From assembly GCA_028023455.1 (NCBI GenBank), contig JAQFVV010012405.1, positions 12,984,031 to 13,048,030 on the forward strand: a stretch of DNA of 64,000 nt, in the 5' to 3' direction. A program made the position numbers and the translations under genes. This DNA is from Epiperipatus broadwayi. Lineage: Eukaryota > Onychophora > Udeonychophora > Euonychophora > Peripatidae. The notes beneath the pieces were generated by a model, which did no database searches, was not told where the DNA came from, and worked only from the letters and a program-made list of their open reading frames with translations. Below, piece after piece: positions 37,156 to 46,791 of the stretch; positions within the stretch are counted from its first letter, which is position 1, and the number at the start of each line of letters is the position of its first letter.

Positions 37156-37689
37156 CAACAGATTACAAATACCAGGACAAGCCAAGTACTTTGTCTAATG
37201 GATAACTATTAAGTAGAAAATCTGAAAATTTCAGACATCCATATGTCTTTCAATCCAGCTATCTAACTTAAATAGCCATATGGGACTGAACTAAGTTCAC
37301 ATACACCATATATTAATAGCTTTAGCAATATAAAATCACCAAAGCCTTAATAGCAAAAAATAAAATTACAAAAAAATCAAGTCAGATGTTAAGAGCTTAT
37401 TTGCGAGCTCTTTATATAACATTTGTAATACAAGCTTGTTTAAATTAGATTATGTGACATCTGACTTGATTTTTTTGTAATATTATTTTTTGCTGTTAAG
37501 GCTTTGGCGATTTTATATTGCTAAAGCTATTAATATATGGTATTTCTTAACTTAATTCAGTCCCATATGGCTATGTAAGTTAGATACCTGGATTGAAAGA
37601 CATGGATGTCTGAAAATTTCAGATTTTCTACTTAATAGTTATCCATTAGATAAGGTGCTGGGATTGTCCTGGTATTTTTAATCTATTGC

Positions 37690-37756
37690 TAGAATATCCT
37701 AGTACCTTACTGAGGAAGCCAGTAGCAGAACCCGGTCTGGGGTTAGGGATATTCTG
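37690..37756 (+). ncRNA. Hammerhead ribozyme motif (S element, right half)
   Basis: CTGAGGA at 37710-37716 is a perfect CUGANGA box. Stem II segment 37717-37727 (AGCCAGTAGCA) has G-C and C-G pairs. GAA at 37728-37730 is followed by CCCGGTC, so A15.1 has become C. Cleavage would be after C37737. Stem I: ACCTTA (37704-37709) pairs with TGGGGT (37738-37743) over six positions including G-U; further out, GAATATCCTA (37692-37701) pairs with TAGG-GATATTC (37744-37754) with one bulged G. The long two-part stem I with an internal loop is characteristic of natural type I hammerheads. Confidence 0.8.
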
Positions 37757-37934
37757 CAAAGCTTGTTAAGAGCTTATTTGCAAGCTCTTTATATAACTAT
37801 TGAAAGAATATTTGAGAAGCTATCTTTGTTAATAGAAAAGGTAAACAAGTTATGCATAAATGATTCCTAATGAAACTAAAGATAAGAAACAATAATTATT
37901 TTTAACAAGCTAATTAAATTTGTTGGTAAGAGAC

Positions 37935-38075
37935 AATCTAAAACAGGCAAAACTCTCCATAAGAAATGGTGATCATGTGATGTTTATTGGCATAAGAGTC
38001 AATCTAGTTAAAGGTAATCATTATTTCTCTCATGGGAAATTTTGTGATCCCCTAAGTCTGGAGAGTTAATTTGTA
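37935..38075 (+). repeat. Fragment of family M
   Basis: CAGGCAAAACTCTCCATA is joined directly to AGAAATGGTGATCATGTG and GATGTTTATTGG, which are the two ends of the M element (compare 42025-42045 and 42305-42340). The whole middle with the ribozyme is missing, so this is an internally deleted remnant. A similar CTGGAGAGTT near 38060 may be a further trace. Confidence 0.6.
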
Positions 38076-38417
38076 AATAATAAGATAAAGTATAAGTAAT
38101 TATAATTTTTTCATATTCTACTGTTCTGTGGCTTTTGTTAAACAAAATTGTATAGAATTCATTGCTCAACATTCATAAATTGTAACCTAGCTTTGTCACT
38201 TTACTTAATCTTCTTATGAATTCCCCAGCAATAAATCATTCAATTATTTATTTAATGACATTATTGTAATCTCAGTCAAGGAATAAAATAAGGGGTAAAA
38301 TAAATAGAATTTAGACAAACAGAAGAATCAAAATTAACTTATAATTAATAAATTGTTTACTTTAAAATTTGGATTTTTTCACTATTTTGTATTAATGATT
38401 AAAATTAGAAGTAATCA

Positions 38418-38611
38418 ATGATTAAAATGGGATTATATTTTTTTATTCAAACTGCTTTTAAAATTTCAATTTCAAAACAAAGTTATCAAAAGTACTTGCT
38501 AATGTCTTATTTAAATCACTTCCATAAAACAAAATACGATTTTTCAGTATGTCTTATCTTAATTAAATGCAGAGTAAGTGCGCCTTATACTGTCTCTCTA
38601 TATAGTCATAC
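38418..38611. other. Unassigned AT-rich DNA
   Basis: No feature recognised between the M fragment and the RTE-2 end. Confidence 0.4.
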
Positions 38612-41120
38612 ATTTTTAACTATTGTTGATCCATTGCAAGGTGATGATCTCCAAGATTAATTTTGTTTCTCTGAACCATAACCTCTCTTCTCCACATGAT
38701 ACCAACAAAGTTCCTTACTTCATTAATCCATCTCATATATGGTCTTTTTCTAGGTCTTACAATTTTTTGGCATCAATTTAAAACTTCAACTCACCTATCT
38801 CTTCTAACAATATGTCCATCTCATATCCATTTAATCCCTTAATCCTATCAATGATGTTAATGATGCTTGTTTGTCTTCTTAATCATATTTGTTTTTGATC
38901 TCTTCTTGTTACTCCTAACATACATCTCATCACACTTCATTGAATAATGTGAAATTCTCTGTTTTACTCTTTTGTTAAATATTCAAAATCTTCCTTTTTT
39001 AAAACACATAGGTATATTTCCTTTTAATTATAAGTTATTATTACCAAAAGCATTCCATCCAAGTTTAATTCTATGATTAATTTCATTCATTATGTTTCCA
39101 TATATATATTAGTAATATGACCAAGATATTTGAAGATGTTAAATTTATCTAAATCATAATTATTAATTTTTATTTCCCTCTTATGAAAAAAATTCATTGA
39201 AGATTACTTCAATTTTTTTAGTATTAATCTTTAGTCTTATTTTCTTACTTTCATCTGATAACTCTTGCACCATTTTCTTAATTTTTAAAACATTATTTTC
39301 AAAACAACCATATCATCTTCAATCCCTTAGCTTCCCATTTTATTCCACAAAATACTTATTGCAAAACTGCTGTAAAAAATTTGGAATTATGCTATTACTC
39401 TAGGATATGTCTTTCTCAAAATAAATCTTTATATTCGCTGACAATCAAGTTATTTCTGCTGCATTTTGGTAAATATTCTTCAAAATATACAAATATTCCA
39501 GTTTTATATCTTGATAAACTAATTCTTTAATTACCACAAAATTATTATAGAATCTAATGGCTTTTCATAATCTACAAATCCAAAGCATAATGGCAATTTA
39601 TATTTATTGGTCCATTTTTATAACTTCTCTTAATAGTAGCTTATGATTCACTATGCTAAAACCACTTTTAAATCTAGCTTGCTTTTTTGGTTAATTAAAG
39701 TTCAAAATTCACTGCAGATACGTTGATTTTACATAAAACTGCTAGAAAATGAATGTGGGTGTAGTTCCTAGTTCTTTCATTATCATCTTTCTTAAATAGC
39801 ATTATTATTATTATATTTTTCCTGTCAATATTTAAACAATTGGTATATACTTTTGCCTACAGTTTCTTTATTTTTTACATCTTTTTCTCTATTTCCTAAA
39901 GCTATTCCCTTTTTTATAGATTTAGTTATATGTCTTACCTATTTATTGGCATTTCAGATCTAATAACTGTAGGGAATAATTTATTTTTTCTTATTACAAT
40001 ATATTTCTTTACAAAACTCTAACATACATTTCACGATTTTATTTTTAAGTAATAGTTTCACCTTTTCTTCTTATTTCTGAAACAACATTCCTTCAAAACC
40101 AAGATATTGTTTTATACTTTTGAAGCTTATATTCTCTTCTCTCACTTTCTTTACAAATTTGCAATCATACTTACTTTTTATACTATTTTTTATAAAACTC
40201 TAGATATTCAATTTTTCTTAAAGAATCATTTCTAAAACTTTTAATGTTTCTTTTCTTTATATATCATCTTGATTCAGAACAAATTTCTAGCAAATAGTTG
40301 CTTTTTTAATACCACTGTCTTTCTTGCAGTTCTGAGTACTACATCCGTTTATCTTATTGATTTCAGCCATGTTTTACATCTGTTAGTATTTTTAAATGAT
40401 TTACAAGTTCTAAATTAAATTCACTGGAATGTTTTTGAAGATTAGGAATATCAAGTTTAAATACTGTATTTCATAATAGTTTTTATCTCTTTAGAGCAGT
40501 GGTCTTCAACCTTTTCACACCTGCAGACCGGTAAAAATAAGGATAAGATTCCGCGGACCAGCAAAAATAAGGATAAGATTTAGCAGACCGGCAGAAGTCT
40601 ATAGATAAATTTTCTTAAAGATAAGCATAATTGTTATAACTGATCAAAACAATGTTAAATATATAAGATAATGTTATATATATATATATATATGGAGTTT
40701 ATAAACTAGAAAAACAAATTAATTTATGAATGATTGATTAGATTTTGTTTTCGTTCTGTTTTCTTTTTTTTTTAATTGGGTAAAAATGAGATGAAAAAAT
40801 AAATAAAAATTGTCTATATTAATTAAAAGTTTAAACTCTTATTATTTATTATTACAAACTTTTTACTGCCCATCTAGCACGCAGACCTGCAGAAAAGTTC
40901 CACGGCCCGTTACCGGGCTGCGGACCAAGGGTTGAAGAACACTGCTTTAGAGGATGCATTTAATCATTTTATATTTCACTATTTGATTGGTCACTTCCTC
41001 TGCTGAATCTGCTTAGAAAATAATTTTAACCTACATATTTTCTGTCAGTTATAATCCAATTCTGTTTTACTTTCATTTGGATCTTTTCATGACCATTTTC
41101 TTAAAGAATTCTTAATATAC
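38612..41120 (-). mobile_element. RTE-clade LINE, older copy (RTE-2), interrupted by a hAT MITE
   Basis: On the minus strand this aligns with RTE-1 from the 3' end (38612, corresponding to 11250) up to the ARFKSGF block at 39670, then continues upstream beyond RTE-1 into the connector and endonuclease. Broken frames include FKLDIPNLQKHSSEFNLEL (near 40440) and NRIDYILTDRKYVG-like sequence (near 41050, the end of the endonuclease). The element is much more decayed than RTE-1. A 448-bp hAT-type MITE (40497-40944) is inserted in it. Lengths suggest ~2 kb of RTE sequence remains. The open frame 39197-39403 on the plus strand is a shadow. Confidence 0.75.
40497..40944. mobile_element. hAT-type MITE with perfect 8-bp target duplication
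   Basis: Terminal inverted repeats CAGTGGTCTTCAACC / GGTTGAAGAACACTG (one mismatch in 15) are flanked by the perfect 8-bp direct repeat CTTTAGAG (40489-40496 and 40945-40952). An 8-bp duplication and CAGNG...CNCTG ends define hAT elements. The interior (CTGCAGACCGG, GCGGACCAGC, a short duplication at 40520-40590, and (TA)n at 40676-40692) has no coding capacity, so it needs a transposase from elsewhere. Confidence 0.95.
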
Positions 41121-41210
41121 TTTTATATAAGTATGATATGCGCTACCACTTCCATATTTTCCGAATGTGCATAAAAAACTTTGTACTATTTTCAATAAAA
41201 AATATCACTT

Positions 41211-41640
41211 GTGCTTTTACCCCCCCCCCCATCAACCAACAAGTTAATCAATAACACCAAGGACAGATTATCACTCACAGACACCTCAACGGGGTACAAT
41301 ATTGCCTGCCCTATGGCAAATTGTCAGGCCTCGTACATCAGTGAAACCAGAGCCTCTCTATCCACATGGCTGTCTCAACATATATATTTGTACAACAAAG
41401 CAGTAACAGACTCAACTTGTAACTCAGTTTTTTCCCAGCATTGCCTCTCAGCAAGGCATTATTATGAACTGGTTGACCCTGTGTTTGTAGAGAGCACCAC
41501 AATTTAAAAAGAAAAGTCAAAGAGGCTTACTTTATTGCTGGGCACAATCATGTCATCAACAGAAAAGACACATGCTACAATATATCCAAGAAATGGAATA
41601 CATAAACTCATTTGCATTACTAGTTTTGTTAGTTACAATA
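41211..41640 (+). pseudogene. Penelope-like GIY-YIG endonuclease fragment (PLE-3)
   Basis: The 98-codon frame begins after a C10 run and reads TNKLINNTKDRLSLTDT, then IACPMANCQASYISETRASL and SQHIYLYNKA. The C-x4-C-x3-Y-I-x-E-T-R pattern corresponds to the Cys pair and Y-I-G-E-T-G-R strand of Penelope GIY-YIG domains, with Gly changed to Ser. It is the same family as PLE-2 (29700-30053). After the stop at 41507 sequence homology fades; 41640-41760 may be terminal-repeat sequence. No RT is present upstream. Confidence 0.75.
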
Positions 41641-42111
41641 TGGCTATGACTATGAGGGCTGTGTCTCTTAAAAGTGCTCAGCCATACTTGCATTATTGTT
41701 TAAATATATAAAAGATTTTAAAAAGGCAGCTTTGTGTGTTTATACGTTTGTAGTTCAAATCATACTTATATAATACATAACCACAAAGTTTAAACATCTC
41801 ACTTATTTCAATATACTTTTATATATTTTTTTGCAAACTCTACAAGTAAATAATCAATCCTATCTTATTTCTGACAATATAACTGAATTTACTCACAGCA
41901 CTTTCAACTTTTAATTCTTTTTCAATTACCATTATGGTATTTTATGGTAATATTAAAATAAGCCAATAAACATCACATAACCACCATTTCTTATGCTTGC
42001 TTATAACTGTTATTAAACAGGCAAAACTCTCCATACAGTATTGCCACTCAGTGCAAGTCAGAGTAATCAGTGGATGCCAGAAGGCTTATGCATAAAATCC
42101 CCATCTAGTGT

Positions 42112-42210
42112 CTACTCATCCAATATTCCCAGACTAGTTTCTGGCTTGTGACCATCAGTAAGGAGCCTTGGATCTGAGAGCATTGCACCTAGATCTTAGG
42201 ATCTAATGCA
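42112..42210 (-). ncRNA. Hammerhead ribozyme motif (M copy 2, left half)
   Basis: On the minus strand: CTGATG (42158-42153), stem II GTCACAAGCCA, GAAAC (42141-42137), TA, GTC (cleavage after C42132). Compared with the other M copies about three bases are missing at the end of the CUGANGA box and start of stem II, so A9 is lost or shifted. The outer stem I (ATCCAA with TTGGAT) is intact. Probably inactive. Confidence 0.7.
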
Positions 42211-42527
42211 CGAGCCTTCTGGCATCCACTAATTACTCTGACTTGCACTGAATGGCAATAATGTATGGAGAATTTTGCCTGTTTTAATAACAGTTATAAA
42301 CAAGCATAAGAAATGGTGATCATGTGATGTTTATTGGCTTAGAACCATGGGATAGTGGTGACTATGGTTATTAAAGGACCAAAGACACCAAAATGTATAG
42401 GTACTGAACTGAGTTATATAAGCTAATGAGCTTGGATTGGAAAATATTATTGTTTTCAATTTAGTTTTGTAGTTAAGTAGAGATAAAAAGTGGCTGCTAG
42501 AGGGTTGCATTGGATCTTAAGATTTAG

Positions 42528-42611
42528 GTGCAGTGCTCTCAGATCCAAAGTTCCTCACTGACGAAGGCCATAAGCCAGAAACTAGTCTGGGGATATTGGA
42601 TGAGTAGGCAC
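42528..42611 (+). ncRNA. Hammerhead ribozyme, type I, best-preserved copy
   Basis: CTGACGA (42558-42564) satisfies CUGANGA, since position 7 is free. Stem II 42565-42577 forms G-C, G-C, C-G around CATAA with an A/A mismatch at 10.1/11.1. GAAA (42578-42581) is intact. Stem III is A-U and C-G with a UA turn, closing on GTC (42585-42587), with cleavage after C42587. Stem I: TCCTCA (42552-42557) pairs with TGGGGA (42588-42593) over six positions; beyond an internal loop ATCCAA (42543-42548) pairs with TTGGAT (42596-42601); then CTC with GAG and GTGC (42528-42531) with GCAC (42608-42611). All catalytic residues are present. The only doubt is the A/A at the base of stem II. Confidence 0.85.
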
Positions 42612-42707
42612 TAGATGGGGATTTTATGCACAAGCCTCCGCTGATTACTCTGGCTTGCACTGAGTGGCACTACTATATGGAGAGTTTTACCTGTTTTAAT
42701 ATTAAAA

Positions 42708-43676
42708 ATATTTTAATTTGATCAAAAACAGTTTGTATATCTTCATAATAATCCTATACTTTTACATCACAATGACAACTTATTGGTACCATAAATCTGA
42801 ATTATTTGCATTTAGTTTTCAATAAGTAATCTTACTACTCCAAAAGTTATTTCATCAATCCCCACAATGTTTCCTTCCAGTTTTAATTTACAATAATCCC
42901 ACTCCATTTGTGCTTTCAATATTTGTGCCTTTATAGTAAAGTATATCACACTTTATAAATCGTTTCTTCACTTTTTCTTCTAACTTCACAAAGTCCAACA
43001 ATGTCCTATTTAATACTAGAGAGTTTTTTCCAATTCATGCAATCTTCTTTCATTTAGAAGCAATCTGTAGTTGTAGGTACTACATAAAAGGCCATCACCG
43101 AATGTCAACCTGGATTCTTAATCGTGGATTATTAACACTCTTTTTGCCCACTAACCAATGTTTTGGCTAATGACTTCTCAGCTTTTGGGATTAAAGCCAT
43201 AATTTCGTTTTTCCTGACATGATTGTAAATATATATATAAAATAATATTCACACTTCTATTTATTCTACCCCCCCCCCCAAAAAAAAAAAACTCAGCTGA
43301 TATTTTAATTAAGAATTATTAGGTAATAGTAATAAAAGGTGTGGGATTTCTTTATTTTTAAACTCGGAGGCAAAAAACCAATCGAGGTAAACAGTCTACC
43401 TATCTTGAACAGCCTTTCTATGGTCATACTATATGAATAATCACAAAATAATAGCGCAATTACAGATATGTATTGAGTGGTCCTTACATTATCACACACA
43501 CACTTTTGCACATATAGGTATTTATAAAAATATGAATATTTTAAAAATATCAAATAGCATTATGATAATTCCTAATGCCTATTGAGGAAAAAAAATGTTA
43601 CATCTTAAATTAAAATTTTACTTTTCTGGATTTTGCTTTGACAAAGTTTGAATTAATTCATTGATATTGATTTTAG
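42708..43676. other. Unassigned AT-rich DNA
   Basis: No gene supported. C9-A11 run at 43269-43290. The open frame 43553-43305 on the minus strand resembles no known family. Confidence 0.45.
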
Positions 43677-43687
43677 ATACAATTTTA

Positions 43688-44192
43688 ATTAGAGGGGAAG
43701 ATTTTCAAGCTCCTTCAGTCATCCATTCCATCTTATATAGCCAACACACATGATTCCATACATGCGGAAAAGATAAATGATCTCAGCATACATATTTCGG
43801 TCTGAATCAGCACTGATTAGTTCAGATTATCTCCCACACATATATATAATTAGTGCTCAGTTTATATTAAGATAGCAAATCTTCAAACTTTAATGGACAG
43901 GCTTCAATCTTCTCCACTCCCCAACTCTTCAGCCATCTATATCATTGAAAATCTGATGGTGGCATGTTCAAAGCCCTTGTTTGCCAATTTTGTTGTCATA
44001 CCCATGTTGACTGTAAGTCATTCTGACCCTCATATGCAGGACCTTAAGCCCATTTAAATACATAGAAGAAAAATAGGTAGAATACAGGCTGAATATGTAA
44101 TATTTAAATACAATTATACTTTTAAGCTAGAAGTAACTAGAAGGGATTTGAACCCAAACTTTCAAGCTCCCTTTAGTCATCCACCCTATCTT
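43688..44192 (-). mobile_element. Hammerhead-bearing element, family R, copy 1 (longer than one unit)
   Basis: A 505-bp insert between 11-bp direct repeats ATACAATTTTA (43677-43687 and 44193-44203). Both ends carry the same sequence in the same direction: TTTTCAAGCTCCTTCAGTCATCC near 43700 and TTTCAAGCTCCCTTTAGTCATCC near 44160. The insert is therefore about 1.1 units of a head-to-tail repeat. The shared end segment, read on the minus strand, contains GGGTTCAAATCCC and an A-box-like GATAGGGTGG, i.e. a tRNA-like Pol III promoter pattern. Other copies: 56268-56667 and 58715-59270. Confidence 0.8.
43770..43850 (-). ncRNA. Degenerate hammerhead motif (R copy 1)
   Basis: On the minus strand the CUGANGA box is damaged (AACTAATCAG, about four bases lost), but the stem II hairpin GTGCTGATTCAGAC and GAAA (43798-43795) are kept. 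The outer strands GGGAGATAATCT and AGATCATTTATC can pair as stem I. Together with the other copies a family consensus CUGAUGA - GUGCUG-NNN-CAGCAC - GAAA emerges, in which stem II is a six-pair hairpin. Confidence 0.5.
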
Positions 44193-44203
44193 ATACAATT
44201 TTA

Positions 44204-46395
44204 TAAATATTATTGTTAGATCAGTACATTGTTGCTTTTTCCAAACAATTTGAGTACTATATTATAATTTTATACATACCTATTTATCCACCTATCCCTT
44301 CATTTATTATCGCTTTATTGATATATCTACATATCTATCTGTCTATCTTTATATATAATCTATCTTTCTGCCTATCTGTTAACCTATGTCTGTCTATTTA
44401 TTCATCTATCAATCTTTATGCACAGTAAGTTTGTGATACCATGAGAGAAGTATGTGTTAGTGGTGTGTCTGTGATTCTCCCTTGGGTCAAAACTGTTCAG
44501 AGTGCTTGCTAAACCAATGCCCCCAGAAGTAAGTGTTAATAGATAACTTTATAAATTTTGCATTGATAAGTGGGATTATTATAAATTTATCCATTTACAC
44601 ATTTTTATTGGTTTGATTACCAATTTTATTATATATACACCCAGATGTCCTTTTATGTGGATTTTTTTAATGTGATTTTGAAGTTATGCGATTCATGTTT
44701 TTTCTTAATATCTTTGTATGCGGTTTTCTTTTATGCGATAAAAATTATTAGATCAGAAGTCGAGCTCCGATAATGCGCTATTACTTTAAATATTATAAAT
44801 TGCATGCACTCACACATATTTAAAGTAATAGCACATTATCATAGTTCGACTTCCGTCTAATAATTTCAATATTTTCAGCACTTTATAATAGTATTGTAAT
44901 AGATTTTATGCAATAAAAAAATTCATAATTCACTTAAAATCATGATTTCCCCATTTTATATACAAACATTAAATTTTACAAGATTATAATGTAAATCTGT
45001 TCATATGTTGTAGATGCCTATACTATGCATATTATTGTTTTTGCATTTTAAATCACATTTTTTATTTTTGCTTTTTTAAAAAAGAGTACATAATCAATTA
45101 ATTATTTAGTGTCCACAAGTTTACTTTTAAAAAGAGAGTAACAGCAGTAGGCACAATTAAATTTGACAATTAAAAATTAAAATCTGATTTTTAATTATAA
45201 TTAACATTTTAAAAATTACTTAAGGTGATCTGAAATTAATATGATGTGAAACAATAAAATTTGATTTTTAAACAGATTTGAAAATTAAAAACAAAAATAA
45301 GAATTTAATTTTTAAATGTTAGTTTTAATTAAATTTTGCCCAACAGCGGTGAGTAGGTGCTTTTTTATTATCATAAGTCTAAGTTCTTATTTTTATTTTA
45401 AACTTTTAGTCTATCCTAATGGAGAGGAAAAAACACCCAAGAAAATGAATTTCTTTGGAAACAAAAATTTCAATTTTAGATCATTTAGCGAAATGGGAAG
45501 GATCAACAGTGATTGAAAAACATTTTAGTTTGGGCGAGTGTACAACAAGAGCAATTAAAAAAATGAAGTTGGCGCTAGTTTATTTCCTCTTATGATGAAT
45601 CTGATGTCTTATTAGTTGACAAACGAACTTGCATATGGCAAATAGCGATAATGATTAAAATACTGTACATATATGAAAAAATGTAAAATACTTTAAATTA
45701 CACATAAAAATATATTGTTTTGAATAAAATTAAATACTGTAGTTAATAAAAAAAGTATTTTCAAATTTGAAATTATTTATTAGTCATATTTTATTTCCTT
45801 TTTTTTTTTTATGTGAATTTTAAAGTAATTTTACATTGTCGCTTTGCTTTTATGCAATTTTTGAAAATTTTTCAAGGTAAGTTAAATCTATTTTTGTCGA
45901 TTTCTTTTGCATGCATTTTCTGAGGACCTATCTACCCCTTAAAATGAGACCCAAGTGTATATGAATTATGGTTTTTGAAATAAAATATAATATATAATAA
46001 TTTACTTCATGAAGTTTAATTCCCTCAATTAATATCATCAAAATATGTGTAGCTATTTTATGAAAAATGTTTTGATCCCCCCACACACACACACACACTT
46101 TTGATGAGAAACATCCATTTCTATTTGAAATGTTGTAACAGTCAATATATTTGTATATTGAATAGAATTTGGTGATTGACTTCAGGGACAGTTGATTTAG
46201 TTTACTGTTATAAAATGAATTATAAAATACACATATAGTATTGAATTAATCATTAATAATCTTTTTATAAATTAATATGTGTGATTACTATAAGTTTATT
46301 TATTTTCACATGATTTATTAGTCCATTACAAATATCTATAATCTTTATGGTTTAGTAATAATGATAAGAGTGTTGGATAATGGAGTTCAAAGTCC
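44204..46395. other. Unassigned AT-rich DNA
   Basis: No gene supported. Holds a long hairpin at 44742-44866 and a C-run plus (CA)n at 46077-46098. A frame at 45316-45516 contains nothing recognisable. Confidence 0.45.
44742..44866. repeat. Long inverted repeat (hairpin)
   Basis: Arms 44742-44793 and 44817-44866, about 50 bp with a few mismatches (landmarks AGAAGTCGAGCTCCGATAAT and ATTATCATAGTTCGACTTCC), loop of ~23 bp. Probably a small foldback or MITE remnant; the transcript would form a long hairpin. Confidence 0.85.
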
Positions 46396-46480
46396 ATGGA
46401 TTGTGACTTTAATACCTTCAATCCTCAAATTTCTTATGAACCCCAGAGAGTAATAAACTATTCTTATGAACTCCTGAGTG

Positions 46481-46532
<52 letters not shown>

Positions 46533-46580
46533 CAACAATAATAATAATAATAACAGTAATAATAACAATAATAATAATAC
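46481..46580. repeat. (AAT/AAC)n microsatellite
   Basis: About 100 bp of near-pure AAT units with a few AAC units. It generates a poly-Asn run in the chance open frame that covers it. Confidence 0.95.
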
Positions 46581-46791
46581 TGTGGTCCTATGGTGTCACA
46601 GAAAGATTAAACTGATGACAGCTCTGAACAAAGATAAAGAAAAAATAAGGGGAAAAAGGGAAAATCTTGTATTAAAACATCTTATATTAAGAAAACAACA
46701 GTCCTAAACAGAATAAATGATTTATCACATCTAAACTGTAAGTAAAACAGATATTTAATAGAAAACTAACCTAGTAATAAAAACGGAAAAC

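Larger units (their letters stand above)
37002..37796. mobile_element. Inverted-dimer hammerhead element, family S
   Basis: A 795-bp insert is flanked by the 13-bp direct repeat CTATTGAAAGAAT (36989-37001 and 37797-37809). Its two halves are reverse complements: a ~275-bp block (37096-37370) pairs with 37478-37765, and the unit end (37010-37095, with the hairpin AGAGCTCGCAAATAAGCTCT) appears inverted in the middle (37385-37475), so the centre is itself a palindrome. Each half carries a hammerhead core, one per strand. It is non-coding; the open frame at 36967-37185 is incidental. The architecture matches the M element at 41959-42696. Confidence 0.9.
41959..42696 (+). mobile_element. Inverted-dimer hammerhead element, family M, copy 2
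   Basis: A 738-bp insert between 11-bp direct repeats TAATATTAAAA (41948-41958 and 42697-42707). The left half reads as minus-strand unit (arm, hammerhead, start of core). Near 42215 it turns back into the inverted arm (to 42345, ending GATGTTTATTGG). The right half (42375-42696) is a plus-strand unit with ~170 nt of core, a hammerhead and the arm ending ATGGAGAGTTTTACC. This unit-turn-unit layout is the same as in the S element. No coding capacity. Confidence 0.85.

Noticed and set aside
46609-46625. CTGATGACAG as a further hammerhead core
   Set aside because: No GAAA box or stem pairing follows.
46396-46707. Poly-Asn protein
   Set aside because: It is the translated (AAT/AAC)n microsatellite; the flanks show no protein homology.
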